Part shown: piece after piece, positions 1-9,400 of the stretch
Layout: every line of letters begins with the position of its first letter
Position numbering within the stretch: position 1 is the stretch's first letter
Assembly: GCA_965221735.1 (NCBI GenBank)
Contig: OZ244910.1
Span: 1,178,001 to 1,242,000, forward strand
DNA from: UBA2991 sp965221735
GTDB lineage: Bacteria; Chloroflexota; Dehalococcoidia; Tepidiformales; Tepidiformaceae
Reading direction: 5' to 3'
DNA length: 64,000 bases
Notes under the pieces: model-generated
The model's database searches: none
The model's input: the letters and a program-made list of their open reading frames with translations, nothing else
Told to the model about the DNA's origin: nothing
Translations under genes and position numbers: made by a program

Positions 1-312
1 GACCTCGAACCGCACAACATCGGCGTGAGCGTGATCTGCCCCGGCGGCGTCCGCTCCCGCATCGTCGAGGCCGGCCGTAACCGCCCCGACGAGTTCGGCG
101 GCCCCGAGCCTGCCCCAGGGGAGCCCCTCCGCTCGACGCTCCCCGGCGAGAGCGTCCCCCAGGAGATGCTCGAGCCCGAGGACCTCGCGCAGAAGGTCCT
201 GAACGCGATCCGGGGCAACCACCTGTACGTGGTCAGCCACCCCGAGACCCAGCCCGCCGTCGAGGCCCGCTTCCAGCGCATCCTCGACGCCTACGACCTC
301 ATTCCCAGCTAG
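1..312 (+). CDS. SDR family oxidoreductase, C-terminal part only
   Basis: The reading frame is open from the first base of the window, so the gene starts upstream and only about 103 C-terminal residues are seen. The piece has the motif VICPGGVRSRI, typical of the strand that follows the catalytic Tyr-x3-Lys in short-chain dehydrogenases/reductases, and then a tail with a short helix (EDLAQKVLNAI) and a strand (HLYVVSHPE) as seen at the end of many SDRs. The Rossmann glycine motif and active site lie outside the window, so cofactor and substrate cannot be judged. It is followed after 24 bases by a ThuA-like gene on the same strand with a good ribosome-binding site (aaggagcg), so the genes may be co-transcribed. 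Confidence 0.75.
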   Translation, partial: DLEPHNIGVSVICPGGVRSRIVEAGRNRPDEFGGPEPAPGEPLRSTLPGESVPQEMLEPEDLAQKVLNAIRGNHLYVVSHPETQPAVEARFQRILDAYDLIPS

Positions 313-336
313 TCGCGCCGCCGAAAGGAGCGAGTC

Positions 337-1158
337 ATGTCCGTCAAGGTGCTCGTCGTCACGAAGGGCCACCCGTTCGACTACAACGGCTTCTACGCCA
401 TGTTCGATGAGAATCCCGAGCTGCTCACGACGCAGGTCGAGCAGCCCGCCGCGCAGGTGATGCTCCGCCCCGAGAACGTGGCCGAGTACGAGGCTGTCTG
501 CTTCTACGACATGTGGGGCACCGAGAGCCCCGACGGCGGCGCCAGCTTCGTCCCCGCGCCCGACGAGTATCAGGAGAGCATCGCCGCCCTCCTCGAGAGC
601 GGGAAGGGCATCGTCATGATGAATCACGCCATCGTGCAGTGGCCCGCCTGGCCCGGCTGGCGTGACGTCAGCGGCACCTCGTTCCTGCTGACGGAGGGCG
701 AGGTCTTCGGCGAGATGACTCCCGGCTCCGGCTACCGCGGCGGCGCCGTCGACCCGCGCGGTAACCCCGAAGGCACCGTCTCCGCCGACCCCGGCGCCGC
801 CGGCCACCCTGTCCTCGATGGCGTCGAGCCCTTCACGATCGAGGACGAGCTGTACCTGACCTCGAAGCGGTTCGAGTCCCAGCCCGACATCCTCCCGCTC
901 ATGCGCACCGACTACCCGATGGTGAAGGAGAACTTCAACCCGCCGCCGCTCGCTCCCGCCGAGGAGCAGGCGCGCTGGGACCATCCCGAGGGCAGCAACC
1001 TCGTCGTCTGGGCCAAGAAGAGCGTCAACTCCCCGGTCATCGCCATGCAGATCGGCGATGGCCCCAACTGCTACGCGAACCCCGGCTTCCGCAAGCTCCT
1101 CAGCAACGCCCTGCACTGGGTCGCGACCGAGGAAGCGCGCGCCTGGGCCGCCGGCTAG
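337..1158 (+). CDS. ThuA-like domain protein, first copy
   Basis: A 273-residue soluble protein of the ThuA (trehalose utilisation) type, which has a class-I glutamine-amidotransferase-like fold. The start MSVKVLVVTKGHPFDYNGFY is the first strand and loop of the fold; the middle GKGIVMMNHAIVQWPAWPGW resembles the ThuA 'G.G.V..H' nucleophile-elbow region, although no cysteine nucleophile is visible there. The family's biochemical role is not settled; sugar metabolism is the usual guess. A ribosome-binding site (aaggagcg) lies 6-7 bases before the ATG. The next gene is a close paralogue in the same direction, 16 bases away. I see no signal peptide or membrane segment. Confidence 0.75.
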   Translation: MSVKVLVVTKGHPFDYNGFYAMFDENPELLTTQVEQPAAQVMLRPENVAEYEAVCFYDMWGTESPDGGASFVPAPDEYQESIAALLESGKGIVMMNHAIVQWPAWPGWRDVSGTSFLLTEGEVFGEMTPGSGYRGGAVDPRGNPEGTVSADPGAAGHPVLDGVEPFTIEDELYLTSKRFESQPDILPLMRTDYPMVKENFNPPPLAPAEEQARWDHPEGSNLVVWAKKSVNSPVIAMQIGDGPNCYANPGFRKLLSNALHWVATEEARAWAAG

Positions 1159-1174
1159 CACAAGGAGCGAACCC

Positions 1175-1978
1175 ATGGCAGTGAAGGTACTGCTCGTGAC
1201 CAAGGGTCACGGCTTCAACTACAACGGCTTCTACTCCATGTTCGACGACAACCCGGAGCTGCTCACCACGCAGGTCGAGCAGCCGGCCGCGCAGGTGCTC
1301 CTGCGTCCCGAGAACGTGGCCGAGTACGACGCCGTCTGCTTCTACGACATGTGGGGCGTCGACTTCTCGCCCGCACCGGAGGAGTACCAGCAGAGCATCG
1401 CTGCCCTCCTCCAGAGCGGGAAGGGCATCTTCCTGATGAACCACGCGCTCGTGCAGTGGCCGGCCTTCCCGGCCTGGCGCGAGGTGCATGGCGCATCCTT
1501 CCTCCTGCGGGAGGGTGAGGTCTACGGCGAGCTCACCCCCGGCTCCGGCTACCGCGGTGGCGGCGCCGACCCGCGCGGCAACGTCCTCGGCAAGGTCACG
1601 CCCGACCCCGCCGCCGCCGGCCACCCCGTCGTCGCCGGCATCGAGGACGGCTTTGATGTGCAGGACGAACTCTACCTCGTCTCGAAGGTCTTCGAGTCGG
1701 CGCCCGATGTCCTGCCGCTCATGCGCACCGACTTCCCCATGGTGCAGGAGCACTTCAACCCGCCGCCCATGGCGCCCCAGGAGGAGAAGGACCGCTGGGA
1801 TCACCCCGAGGGCAGCAACCTCGTCGTCTGGGCCAAGAAGAGCGGCAACTCCCCGGTCGTCGCCACCTACCTCGGCGACGGCCCCGGCAGCTACGAGAGC
1901 GAAGGCTTCCGCACGCTCCTCCACAACGCCCTCCACTGGGTGGCGTCGGAGGAAGCGCGCGCCTGGGCCGCCGGCTAG
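1175..1978 (+). CDS. ThuA-like domain protein, second copy
   Basis: A 267-residue paralogue of the preceding gene; long blocks such as TTQVEQPAAQV, EGSNLVVWAKKS and ASEEARAWAAG are shared, so this is a tandem duplication. It lacks a short insertion of the first copy (the stretch ESPDGGAS after DMWGT). I chose the ATG at 1175, preceded by aaggag at 1162-1167, over an upstream extension that would overlap the first gene in another frame. The motif GKGIFLMNHALVQWPAFPAW marks the ThuA core. Function beyond the fold is unknown; two copies in one operon may form a heteromer or act on related substrates (inference). Confidence 0.75.
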   Translation: MAVKVLLVTKGHGFNYNGFYSMFDDNPELLTTQVEQPAAQVLLRPENVAEYDAVCFYDMWGVDFSPAPEEYQQSIAALLQSGKGIFLMNHALVQWPAFPAWREVHGASFLLREGEVYGELTPGSGYRGGGADPRGNVLGKVTPDPAAAGHPVVAGIEDGFDVQDELYLVSKVFESAPDVLPLMRTDFPMVQEHFNPPPMAPQEEKDRWDHPEGSNLVVWAKKSGNSPVVATYLGDGPGSYESEGFRTLLHNALHWVASEEARAWAAG

Positions 1979-1984
1979 CGGCCC

Positions 1985-3160
1985 CTACCGCAGCCCCCGG
2001 AAGGTCGCGCGGATGCCGCGCACGATCGCCTCGGGCTCTTCCGCGGGCGCGAAGTGCCCGCCCGCCGGGTGGTGGTCGACGTGCACCACGTTCCAGTACT
2101 CGCGCTGCTGCGCGCTCGGCTCCTGCAACGCCCCCGGGCCGTGGAACGTGATCCCCGTCGGCGCCTCCACCACGGGCGTGCGGTCATGGCTCGGCTGCCA
2201 CTGGTTCCAGGCCGCCTCGTAGTAGTACCGCACCGACGTCACGAAGGCGTCCGTCGCCCAGTACAGCATCATCGTCGTCAGCAGGTCGTCCTTGGGGAAG
2301 CGCGACTCCACGTCGCCGTTCGTATCGCCCCAGTTCCGGCGCCGCTCGAGGATCCAGGCGCAGAGCCCGATCGGGGAGTCGTGCGCCATGAAGGCCAGCG
2401 TCTGCGGGTCGAGCCCGTGCACCGCGAAGTGCGCCGAGTAGTAGCGCAGCCGGTTGAGCGTCGCCGTCCGCGCCTCGCCCGGCGGCATCGACGGCAGCCC
2501 GGGGTCGCCCAGCACCCACGGACGGTCGTGCGTGAACATGTTCAGCATGATCGCGTCCGTCAGGTGGATGCCGATCAGGTGTTCCGCGTGCTTGTGCCCG
2601 AGCTGGCTCGTGATGAGCGCTCCCCAGTCCCCGCCCTGCGCGCCGAACCGGTCGTAGCCGAGCACCTCCCGCATGAGCGTCACCCACAGGTCGGCCGTCC
2701 GCCAGTAGTTCATCCCCGGTGTCGTCAGCGGCGTGGAGAAGCCGAAGCCCGGTAGCGAGGGCACGACCACGTCGAAGGCGTCCGCCGGATCGCCGCCGTG
2801 GGCGGCCGGGTCGCTCAGCGGCCCGATCACGTGGCGCAGGTCCCAGTAGGTCCATGGCCAGCCGTGCGAGAGGATGAGCGGCATCGGGTTCGGCCCCTGC
2901 CCCCGCACATGCACGAAGTGGATCGGCGTTCCCTCGATCTCGACGCGGAAGTTCGGCAGGGCGTTCATCTCCGCCTCGTGCGCGCGCCAGTCGTAGCGAT
3001 GCAGCCAGTGGTCGGCGAGCTCGCGCAGGTAGTCGCCGTTCACCCCGTAGGCCCAGCCCTCGTTCCCGAGGTCAGGCGCCCAGTTGATGCGCCGCAACCG
3101 CTCGCGCAGGTCCTCCAGCTTCTCCTCGGGAATCGCGATTTCGAACGGCTCGGCCTGCAT
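1985..3160 (-). CDS. Epoxide hydrolase, alpha/beta-hydrolase fold
   Basis: A 391-residue soluble enzyme that would open epoxides to diols with water. The first ~110 residues match the epoxide hydrolase N-terminal domain (FEIAIPEEKLEDLRERL, INWAPDL, GNEGWAYGVN), which precedes the alpha/beta-hydrolase core. Core motifs: the oxyanion segment SHGWPWTYWD (near residue 99), the nucleophile elbow GAQGGDWGALI (Asp near 179) and the catalytic histidine in PAGGHFAP (near 371). Length is normal for the microsomal-type bacterial family. The ATG has a strong ribosome-binding site (ggaggga). The gene converges with the ThuA pair, the stop codons being only a few bases apart. Substrate is unknown. Confidence 0.9.
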   Translation of the reverse strand: MQAEPFEIAIPEEKLEDLRERLRRINWAPDLGNEGWAYGVNGDYLRELADHWLHRYDWRAHEAEMNALPNFRVEIEGTPIHFVHVRGQGPNPMPLILSHGWPWTYWDLRHVIGPLSDPAAHGGDPADAFDVVVPSLPGFGFSTPLTTPGMNYWRTADLWVTLMREVLGYDRFGAQGGDWGALITSQLGHKHAEHLIGIHLTDAIMLNMFTHDRPWVLGDPGLPSMPPGEARTATLNRLRYYSAHFAVHGLDPQTLAFMAHDSPIGLCAWILERRRNWGDTNGDVESRFPKDDLLTTMMLYWATDAFVTSVRYYYEAAWNQWQPSHDRTPVVEAPTGITFHGPGALQEPSAQQREYWNVVHVDHHPAGGHFAPAEEPEAIVRGIRATFRGLR

Positions 3161-3327
3161 GGTGTCCCTCCTGGCGGGGTCTGGTTGTGCGGCGAGTCTA
3201 GCCCCTGCCAGGGGGTGAGGGGAGGCCCGGACATAACCACTTGACAGCTTGCTCGCGGCAGTTGAAAGGCGATTCTCAGGCGGCTAGTGTCACCTTGCGC
3301 AGTCGGGGGACGCGCAAGGGGGATTCC

Positions 3328-4065
3328 ATGAACATACTTAGTAGCTTGTGCTCCGCAAAAAAGGCGCCCGGGACGGCCATTGTCTTAGGGCTTGTCGTCA
3401 TGATCATCGCCCTGCTCCTCTACCCGGGCGGCTGGCTGATCGACCCGAGCGACCCGCTCGACTTCAATGAGACGCTTAAGGCATATGCCGACCACGACAA
3501 CCTTACGCACGCGGTGTCGTTCGTCATCATCCTTTGCTCGTTGTTGATCTCGTACGGCCTGTTTTCGTTCTGGCGGCTGCAAGGGCCCTCGGGAAGCCTG
3601 GGCCACTCCATGCTGCGCTTCGGGATCCTGGTCAACCTCTTCCACTACGGGGTTTACATCCTGACGATGGGAGTGCGGCACCTACTCGTTGCGGTCTCGC
3701 AGCACGCCGAGGCACTGGCGGATCCGGCAGGGGCGCCGGAACTCATGCTGGTGTTGCATGCGGCCAGCGGAGGGCTCCACTTCGCCTTCGTCACGATTTC
3801 GTCGGTGAGCGGCATCCTGGTGGGGATCGGGCTTGCCAGGCGCTTCAGCTCGATGAACGCCACCGCAGCGGCCTGCTGGGTCTTCGCCCTCGCCGGGGTG
3901 GCGGGTCTCGTCAACGTCGTCGTCGGCCAGCAGGCTGAGATCGACCCCGAGGCCTTCATCATGGCCAGCAACATCGTCCTCTTCGTCGCGGCGATTGCCC
4001 TCCTGGTCATCGGCATCGGCGTGATACGGGGTGAGAGCGAGCTCATTCCGGAGGACGAGGACTAG
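3328..4065 (+). CDS. Integral membrane protein, function unknown
   Basis: A 245-residue hydrophobic protein with about six membrane helices: for example AIVLGLVVMIIALLLYPGG, AVSFVIILCSLLISYGLF, FGILVNLFHYGVYILTMGV, AFVTISSVSGILVGIGLA, CWVFALAGVAGLVNVVVG and ASNIVLFVAAIALLVIGIG, with an acidic C-terminal tail. The ATG at 3328 follows gcaaggggga, a fair ribosome-binding site; an upstream in-frame start would add a poor 29-residue extension. I do not recognise the family. It stands alone, between a reverse-strand gene and the molybdoenzyme gene, and ends about 40 bases before a strong hairpin. Confidence 0.7.
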   Translation: MNILSSLCSAKKAPGTAIVLGLVVMIIALLLYPGGWLIDPSDPLDFNETLKAYADHDNLTHAVSFVIILCSLLISYGLFSFWRLQGPSGSLGHSMLRFGILVNLFHYGVYILTMGVRHLLVAVSQHAEALADPAGAPELMLVLHAASGGLHFAFVTISSVSGILVGIGLARRFSSMNATAAACWVFALAGVAGLVNVVVGQQAEIDPEAFIMASNIVLFVAAIALLVIGIGVIRGESELIPEDED

Positions 4066-4106
4066 GCGTATCGCGCCAACAGGCGCAGTCCCGCCCCACT
4101 GAGCCG

Positions 4107-4130
4107 GCGGGAACGCATCTGCGTTCCCGC
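4107..4130 (+). terminator. Hairpin, probable terminator
   Basis: A perfect 10-base stem (GCGGGAACGC, loop ATCT, GCGTTCCCGC), extendable on both sides with one G-T pair, lies 42 bases after the stop of the membrane-protein gene and 62 bases before the molybdoenzyme gene. No T run follows, so it may be a Rho-independent terminator of the high-GC type or a processing site. Confidence 0.55.
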
Positions 4131-4191
4131 TGGCGAGGCTGATTGCGCTCGGCTACAGTTCCGGCAGCGCCTTAGCGCTCCGGGGGATCCC

Positions 4192-6381
4192 ATGGCCGTC
4201 GAGACGAAGCAGACCTTCTGCCGATTCTGCCACGCATTCTGCGCGATCGAAGTCGATATCGAGGACGGCCGCGCCATCAAGGTGCGCGGCGATGCCAAGA
4301 ACCCCATGTACCAGGGGTTCACCTGCATCAAGGGCCGCCAGCTCCCCGAGCAGCACTACCACCCCGACCGCCTCCTCCACTCCCAGAAGCGCGCCCCCGA
4401 CGGGACCTACCACGACGTCCCCCACCAGCAGGCCATCGAGGAAGTCGCCGACAAGCTCCAGGCCATCCTCGCCGAGCACGGCCCCCGCTCCGTCGCCACC
4501 TTCAGCGGGACCTACGGCTTCTCCTTCCCCTCTTCCGGCCAGTTCACCGGGGCCTTCATGGCCGGCATCGGCTCGAACATGACCTACTCCGGCGGCACCA
4601 TCGACCAGCCCGCCAAGCCCATCGCCCGCGCCTACCATGGCAACTGGGGCGCCGGCCCCCAGATGTTCGACGACTCCGACGTCTGGATGCTCATCGGCGC
4701 CAACCCCACCATCTCCATGTGGGGCGGCATCCCCCAGTACAACCCCGCGAAGCGCCTCCACGAGGCGAAGCAGCGCGGGATGCAGTTCATCGTCATCGAC
4801 CCGCGCCGCACCGAGGCCGCGGAGAAGGCCGACGTCTTCCTGCAGGTGAAGCCGGGCGAAGACCCTACCCTGCTCGCCGGCATCCTCCGTGTCATCCTCA
4901 CCGAAGGCCTCGTCGACGGTGACTTCGTCGCCGCGAACGTGCAGGGCCTCGAGGAGCTGCGCGAGGCCGTCGACCCCTTCGACCTCGACTACGTGGAGGA
5001 GCGCGCGGGCGTGCCCGCCGCCCACGTCGAGCGCGCCGCCCGCATCTTCGCGAGCGGCAAGCGCGGCTCGGTGACTTCGGGCACCGGCCCCGACTTCTCC
5101 CCACACGCCAACATCACCGAGTACCTCATCAACTCCATCAACACCGTCTGCGGACGCTGGCTGCGCGAGGGTGAGCAGGTCCCCAACCCGCCCGTGCTGC
5201 GCAAGCCAAAGGACTACGTCGCCCAGGCGTTTGAGGAGAGCACCGACTGGGAAGCCCGCGAGCGGATGCGCATCCGCGACCTTCCCATCACCGCCATCGG
5301 GCCACCCACCAGCGCCCTCGCCGAGGAGATCCTGACGCCGGGCGAGGGGCAGGTCCGCGCCCTCATCTGCATCGGCTCGAACCCGATGGCCGCCTGGCCC
5401 GACCAGCTCCGCACCTACGAGGCCATGCAGGCCCTCGACCTGCTCGTCACGCTCGACATCAAGATGTCGGCGACCTCCAAGCTCGCCCACTACGTGATCG
5501 CGCCCAAACTCTCGCTTGAGCGCGAGGACACGACCCTCCCCAACGAGGCCCTCTCCGGCGTCTTCGGCTTCGCCCAGGGCTACCCCGCCCCCTACGCCCA
5601 GTACGGTCCCAGGCTCATCGACCCCCCCGAGGGCTCGGACGTGATCGAGGAGTGGGAGTTCTTCTGGGGGCTCGCCAACCGCATGCGGATCCCCATGCGC
5701 ACCGGCTGGGGCGAGGTCGATATCGACAACAAGCCGACGACCTCCCAGCTCCTCGAGTGGATGTGCGAAGGCTCCCGCATCCCCCTCGACGAGGTGAAGA
5801 AGTACCCCCACGGCCACATCTTCGAGGACGATGAGATCCGCGTGCTTCCCAAGCGTCCCGGCTCGCCCCGCCTCGATGTCGGGCGCGCCGAGATGATGGC
5901 GGAGCTCGCCGAGGTGCGCGCCGAGCCCTACTTCGAGGGTGGCGGCTATCGCGAGGGTGAGGAGTTCACCCACCGGCTCGTCAGCCGCCGTATGCTCGAA
6001 TCGTATAACTCCTCGGGCCGCGACATCCCCCGGCTCATGCGCAAGTACGAGAACAAGGGCAATCCCGCCTACATGAACCCGATCGACATAGCCGAGCTCG
6101 GCCTCGCCGCCGGCGACCTCGTCGAGATCGAGTCCGCGCGCGCCGCCATCTACGGCGTCGTCGAGCCCGCTGACGACGTTCGCTCCGGCGTCATCTCGAT
6201 GGCGCACGCGTGGGGCGACGCCCCCACCGAGGACGCGCGCGTGCGCGAGCTCGGCGCCAACACCGGCCGCCTCTCCGATACGCAGCGCGACTTCGACCCC
6301 ATCACGGGCATCCCCGTGATGAGCGCCATCCCGGTCAACGTGCGCAAGGCCGAAGACCCCGCGCCCGTGCCGGCGCGCTAG
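4192..6381 (+). CDS. Molybdopterin-dependent oxidoreductase (DMSO reductase superfamily)
   Basis: A 729-residue catalytic subunit of the bis-MGD molybdenum/tungsten superfamily. The N-terminus holds the four-cysteine site for a [4Fe-4S] cluster (Cys10, Cys13, Cys17, Cys45; FCRFCHAFC ... FTCIKG). The bis-MGD-binding regions follow (LIGANPTISMWGG, VIDPRRTEAAEKAD, ICIGSNPMAAWPDQ), and the last ~110 residues form the molydop-binding beta-barrel (NPAYMNPIDIAELGLAAGDLV, SMAHAWGD). There is no twin-arginine signal, so the enzyme is cytoplasmic. I could not identify the metal ligand residue with confidence. No small iron-sulphur or membrane subunit is adjacent, so the electron partner is unknown. It resembles stand-alone formate-dehydrogenase-like or biotin-sulphoxide-reductase-like enzymes; the substrate cannot be read from sequence. 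Confidence 0.88.
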   Translation: MAVETKQTFCRFCHAFCAIEVDIEDGRAIKVRGDAKNPMYQGFTCIKGRQLPEQHYHPDRLLHSQKRAPDGTYHDVPHQQAIEEVADKLQAILAEHGPRSVATFSGTYGFSFPSSGQFTGAFMAGIGSNMTYSGGTIDQPAKPIARAYHGNWGAGPQMFDDSDVWMLIGANPTISMWGGIPQYNPAKRLHEAKQRGMQFIVIDPRRTEAAEKADVFLQVKPGEDPTLLAGILRVILTEGLVDGDFVAANVQGLEELREAVDPFDLDYVEERAGVPAAHVERAARIFASGKRGSVTSGTGPDFSPHANITEYLINSINTVCGRWLREGEQVPNPPVLRKPKDYVAQAFEESTDWEARERMRIRDLPITAIGPPTSALAEEILTPGEGQVRALICIGSNPMAAWPDQLRTYEAMQALDLLVTLDIKMSATSKLAHYVIAPKLSLEREDTTLPNEALSGVFGFAQGYPAPYAQYGPRLIDPPEGSDVIEEWEFFWGLANRMRIPMRTGWGEVDIDNKPTTSQLLEWMCEGSRIPLDEVKKYPHGHIFEDDEIRVLPKRPGSPRLDVGRAEMMAELAEVRAEPYFEGGGYREGEEFTHRLVSRRMLESYNSSGRDIPRLMRKYENKGNPAYMNPIDIAELGLAAGDLVEIESARAAIYGVVEPADDVRSGVISMAHAWGDAPTEDARVRELGANTGRLSDTQRDFDPITGIPVMSAIPVNVRKAEDPAPVPAR

Positions 6382-6386
6382 CCCCG

Positions 6387-6405
6387 GCGAGGCGCCGCGC
6401 CTCGC
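6387..6405. terminator. Bidirectional hairpin between convergent genes
   Basis: An 8-base stem GCGAGGCG / CGCCTCGC with a 3-base loop fills the 24-base gap between the molybdoenzyme stop and the dnaE2 stop. Its place between two convergent genes suggests a shared terminator. Confidence 0.5.
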
Positions 6406-9400
6406 TCAGTGCCAGTCGTGCGCCTCCGGCATCGGCACGCCCGTGCCGACCGGCTCCACGTGTGAGACGGTGATGGTCATCGTCCCGTCCCGGCGCGAGA
6501 CCTTCCCCCGGATCAGGAGCACCTGGCTTCGCAGCTCCTTGCGGTGGCGCGCGAACACGCGGGGCCAGAGGATGACCTGCACCTCCCCGCTCTCGTCCTC
6601 GATAGTGACGAAGACCGTCCCCTCCTTGCCGCGAGGGTGCTGCCTCGCGATGGGCCACCCCGCGACCCGCACCGCCGTTCCGTCGGGCAGACCTTCCGCC
6701 TCGGCGCAGGGCAGCACTCCGGGGGGCAGCGCCGGCCGCACGAACTCCATCAGGTGCCCGCGCGGGTAGACCCCCATCGTGCGGTACTCGCCTGTCATCT
6801 TTTCGTACTCGCTCAGGTCCGCGAGGTCGGGCGCGCCCGCCGCCCTCGCGGCCGGGAACGCGCGCTGCCCGCCCCGCGATGGCGGCGTCGAGAGGCCCGC
6901 GTCCCAGAGCGCCAGCCGCCGGTTCGGCTCGATCGCGTCGAACGCCCCCGCCTCCACCAGCGACTGCGCCGCCCGCGGCTTCACGCCGGCCCGGCGCACC
7001 AGGTCCCCGGTCCCCGTGTAGGGACCGTGCCGCTCCCGCTCCGCCACGATCAGATCCGCCGCCGCCTGTCCCACGTCCTTCACGATGTGCAGGCCCAGCC
7101 GCACGCAGCCGTTGTCGGGAACGGCCTTCGCCTGGCTGCGGTTCACGCAGGGATTCAGGAAGGGCGCGCCGAAGCGGCGGGCGTCTTCCTTTAGCGTCTC
7201 CAGCGGGTAGAAGCCCATCGGCTGGTTGTTTACCAGCGCCACGAAGAACTCGAGCGAGTGGTACCGCTTCAGCCAGGCCGCCTGGTAGGCGCTGATGGCG
7301 AAGGCGTGCGAGTGCGACTCCGGGAACATGTAGTGCCCGTTGATCTTCGCGAAGATCGTGCTGGCCGTTTCCTCCGGGACGCCCTGGCGCAGCGCTCCCT
7401 CCCGGAAGCGTTGCCACTGCATCGCGATCAGGTGCTCGCTCTGCGGCCGGGCGAAGGCCCGCCGCAGCTCGTCCGCCTCGGCCGCGGTCATGCCCGCCAC
7501 GTCCATCACCAGCTGCACCACCTGCTCCTGCCAGACGATCACGCCGTAGCCCCGCTCCAGCGCGCGCTCCTCCAGCGGATGGTCGTACGTCCACTCCGCC
7601 CCGTGCCGGTAGCGGTCGATGAACTTCGAGACGGCGCTCCCCTGCACCCCCACCCCGGGCCGGATGAGCGCGACCTGGTAGGCCAGGTCCAGCAGGTTTC
7701 GCGAGAGCAGCCGCTGCGCGATCTTCAGCTGCGCGGGCGATTGCAGCAGGAAGACGCCTTTCGCCCGCCCCTCGTTGATCAGGTCGTAGACGTTCGGGTC
7801 CTCGGGGTCGATGCGGCTCAGGTCGGGTCGCGTCCCCTCCCGCTCCTCGATCAGGTCGAGCGCTTCCTCGATCTGGTCCAGCACGGGCAGCGAGAGGATG
7901 TCGATCTTGGCGAAGTTGGCGTCGGCCACGCTGTCCTTGTTCCAGTCCATGATGAAACGCCCCTCGATCGCCCCGTCCCGGATGGGGACCATCCCCGGGA
8001 TGGGGCTGTCGCTCAGCACCATCCCCCCAACGTGCTGGCCCAGTCCCCGTGGCGCGTGCAGCAGCTGGGGCGCCAGCTCCGTCAGCTCGCGCCAGCCGGG
8101 CGCGTCCACCCGCTCGCGGAAGGCGGGAAGCGCCAGCATCACGTCTCGCAGTCCGCCGTCGTGCGACTGAACTTGCTTCGAGAGCAGCCGCAAATCCTCC
8201 CGCGGCAGCCCCAGCGCCTTCCCCAGGTCCTGGATGATCCCCTTGAGCGAGTAGGTGGCGATGGCCCCCGCGAGGACCGCGTACTCCGCCCCGAAGTGCT
8301 GGTGCACCCGCGCGATCAGCTCGTCGCGGAGGGCGCGGGGGAAGTCGAGGTCGATGTCGGGGAGCGTGTTCATGTCCTCCGGCATGAACCGCTCCAGCGT
8401 CAGGTTCCAGCGCAGCGGGTCGACGTGGCTGATGCCGATGAGGTACCCCACCAGCAGCGCCACCGAGGAGCCCCGCCCCCGTCCCGGCGGGCGCTCCTCC
8501 AGGGGCGTGTCGGGATGCGCCAGCCCCCGCTCCTCCATGATCAGCCGGCCCAGGCGCGCAATCTCCCGGTAGAGCAGCAGGAATCCCGCCAGGCGGTGGC
8601 GGTGGATCAGCCCGAACTCCTCGTCCAGCCGCTCGCGCACCCGCTCCGTGAGGGCGCCGTAGCGCCGCCGCGCCGCCTCCTCGCAGAGCCGCCGCAGGTA
8701 GCTCTCGGGCGTGTGGCCCGCCGGCACCGGCGGCTCGGGCAGGGTGTAGCCCAGGTCCGTGCTCAGGTTGAAGGGACACTGCTCCGCGATCCGCTGCGTG
8801 TTCGCAACCGCCTGCGGGTAGTCCCGGAAGAGCCGCGCCATCTCCGCCGGCGGCTTCAGGCGGAAGTGGTCGTTCGGCTTGATGAACGGCAGCGCCCGGT
8901 CGATCGTCGTGTTCCGTCTGGCGGCCGCCAGTGCGTGCTGCAGCCGGTAGCGCTCGCGGTCGTGATAGAGCACGTCGTTGGTCGCCGCCAGGGGCGCGTC
9001 CGCCTCCCGCGCGAGCTCTGCCAGCTCGCGGTTGCGGGCCGTGTCGCCCTGCAGGAAGTTCTGCTGGAGCTCCACGTACACCGAGTCGGGTCCGTACCAC
9101 TCCCGGTAGCGACGCAGCAGCTCCCCCGCCTCCCGCTGCCGCCCCTCCCGCGCCAGCCGCGCGAGCCGTCCGTCGCGCCCTCCGGTCAGGACGAGCACGC
9201 CCTCGGCGTGCCCGGGCAGATGCGCCGGGTCGAGCCGCGGCTCCCGCCGGTCGACGGCGTTCGCCAGCGTGAACAGCCGCGAGAGGTTCGCGTAGCCCTC
9301 GCGCGTCTTCGCCAGCAGCACCAGCCGCGAGCCGTCCTCCAGGGTCAGCTCCCCGCCCGTGATCGGCTGCACCCCCAGGCTGTTCGCCAGCCGCGCGAAC

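Noticed and set aside
4153..6207. Open frame of 684 codons on the minus strand
   Set aside because: It is the antisense of the molybdoenzyme gene; the Gly/Val/Asp/His-rich composition is typical of GC-rich shadow frames.
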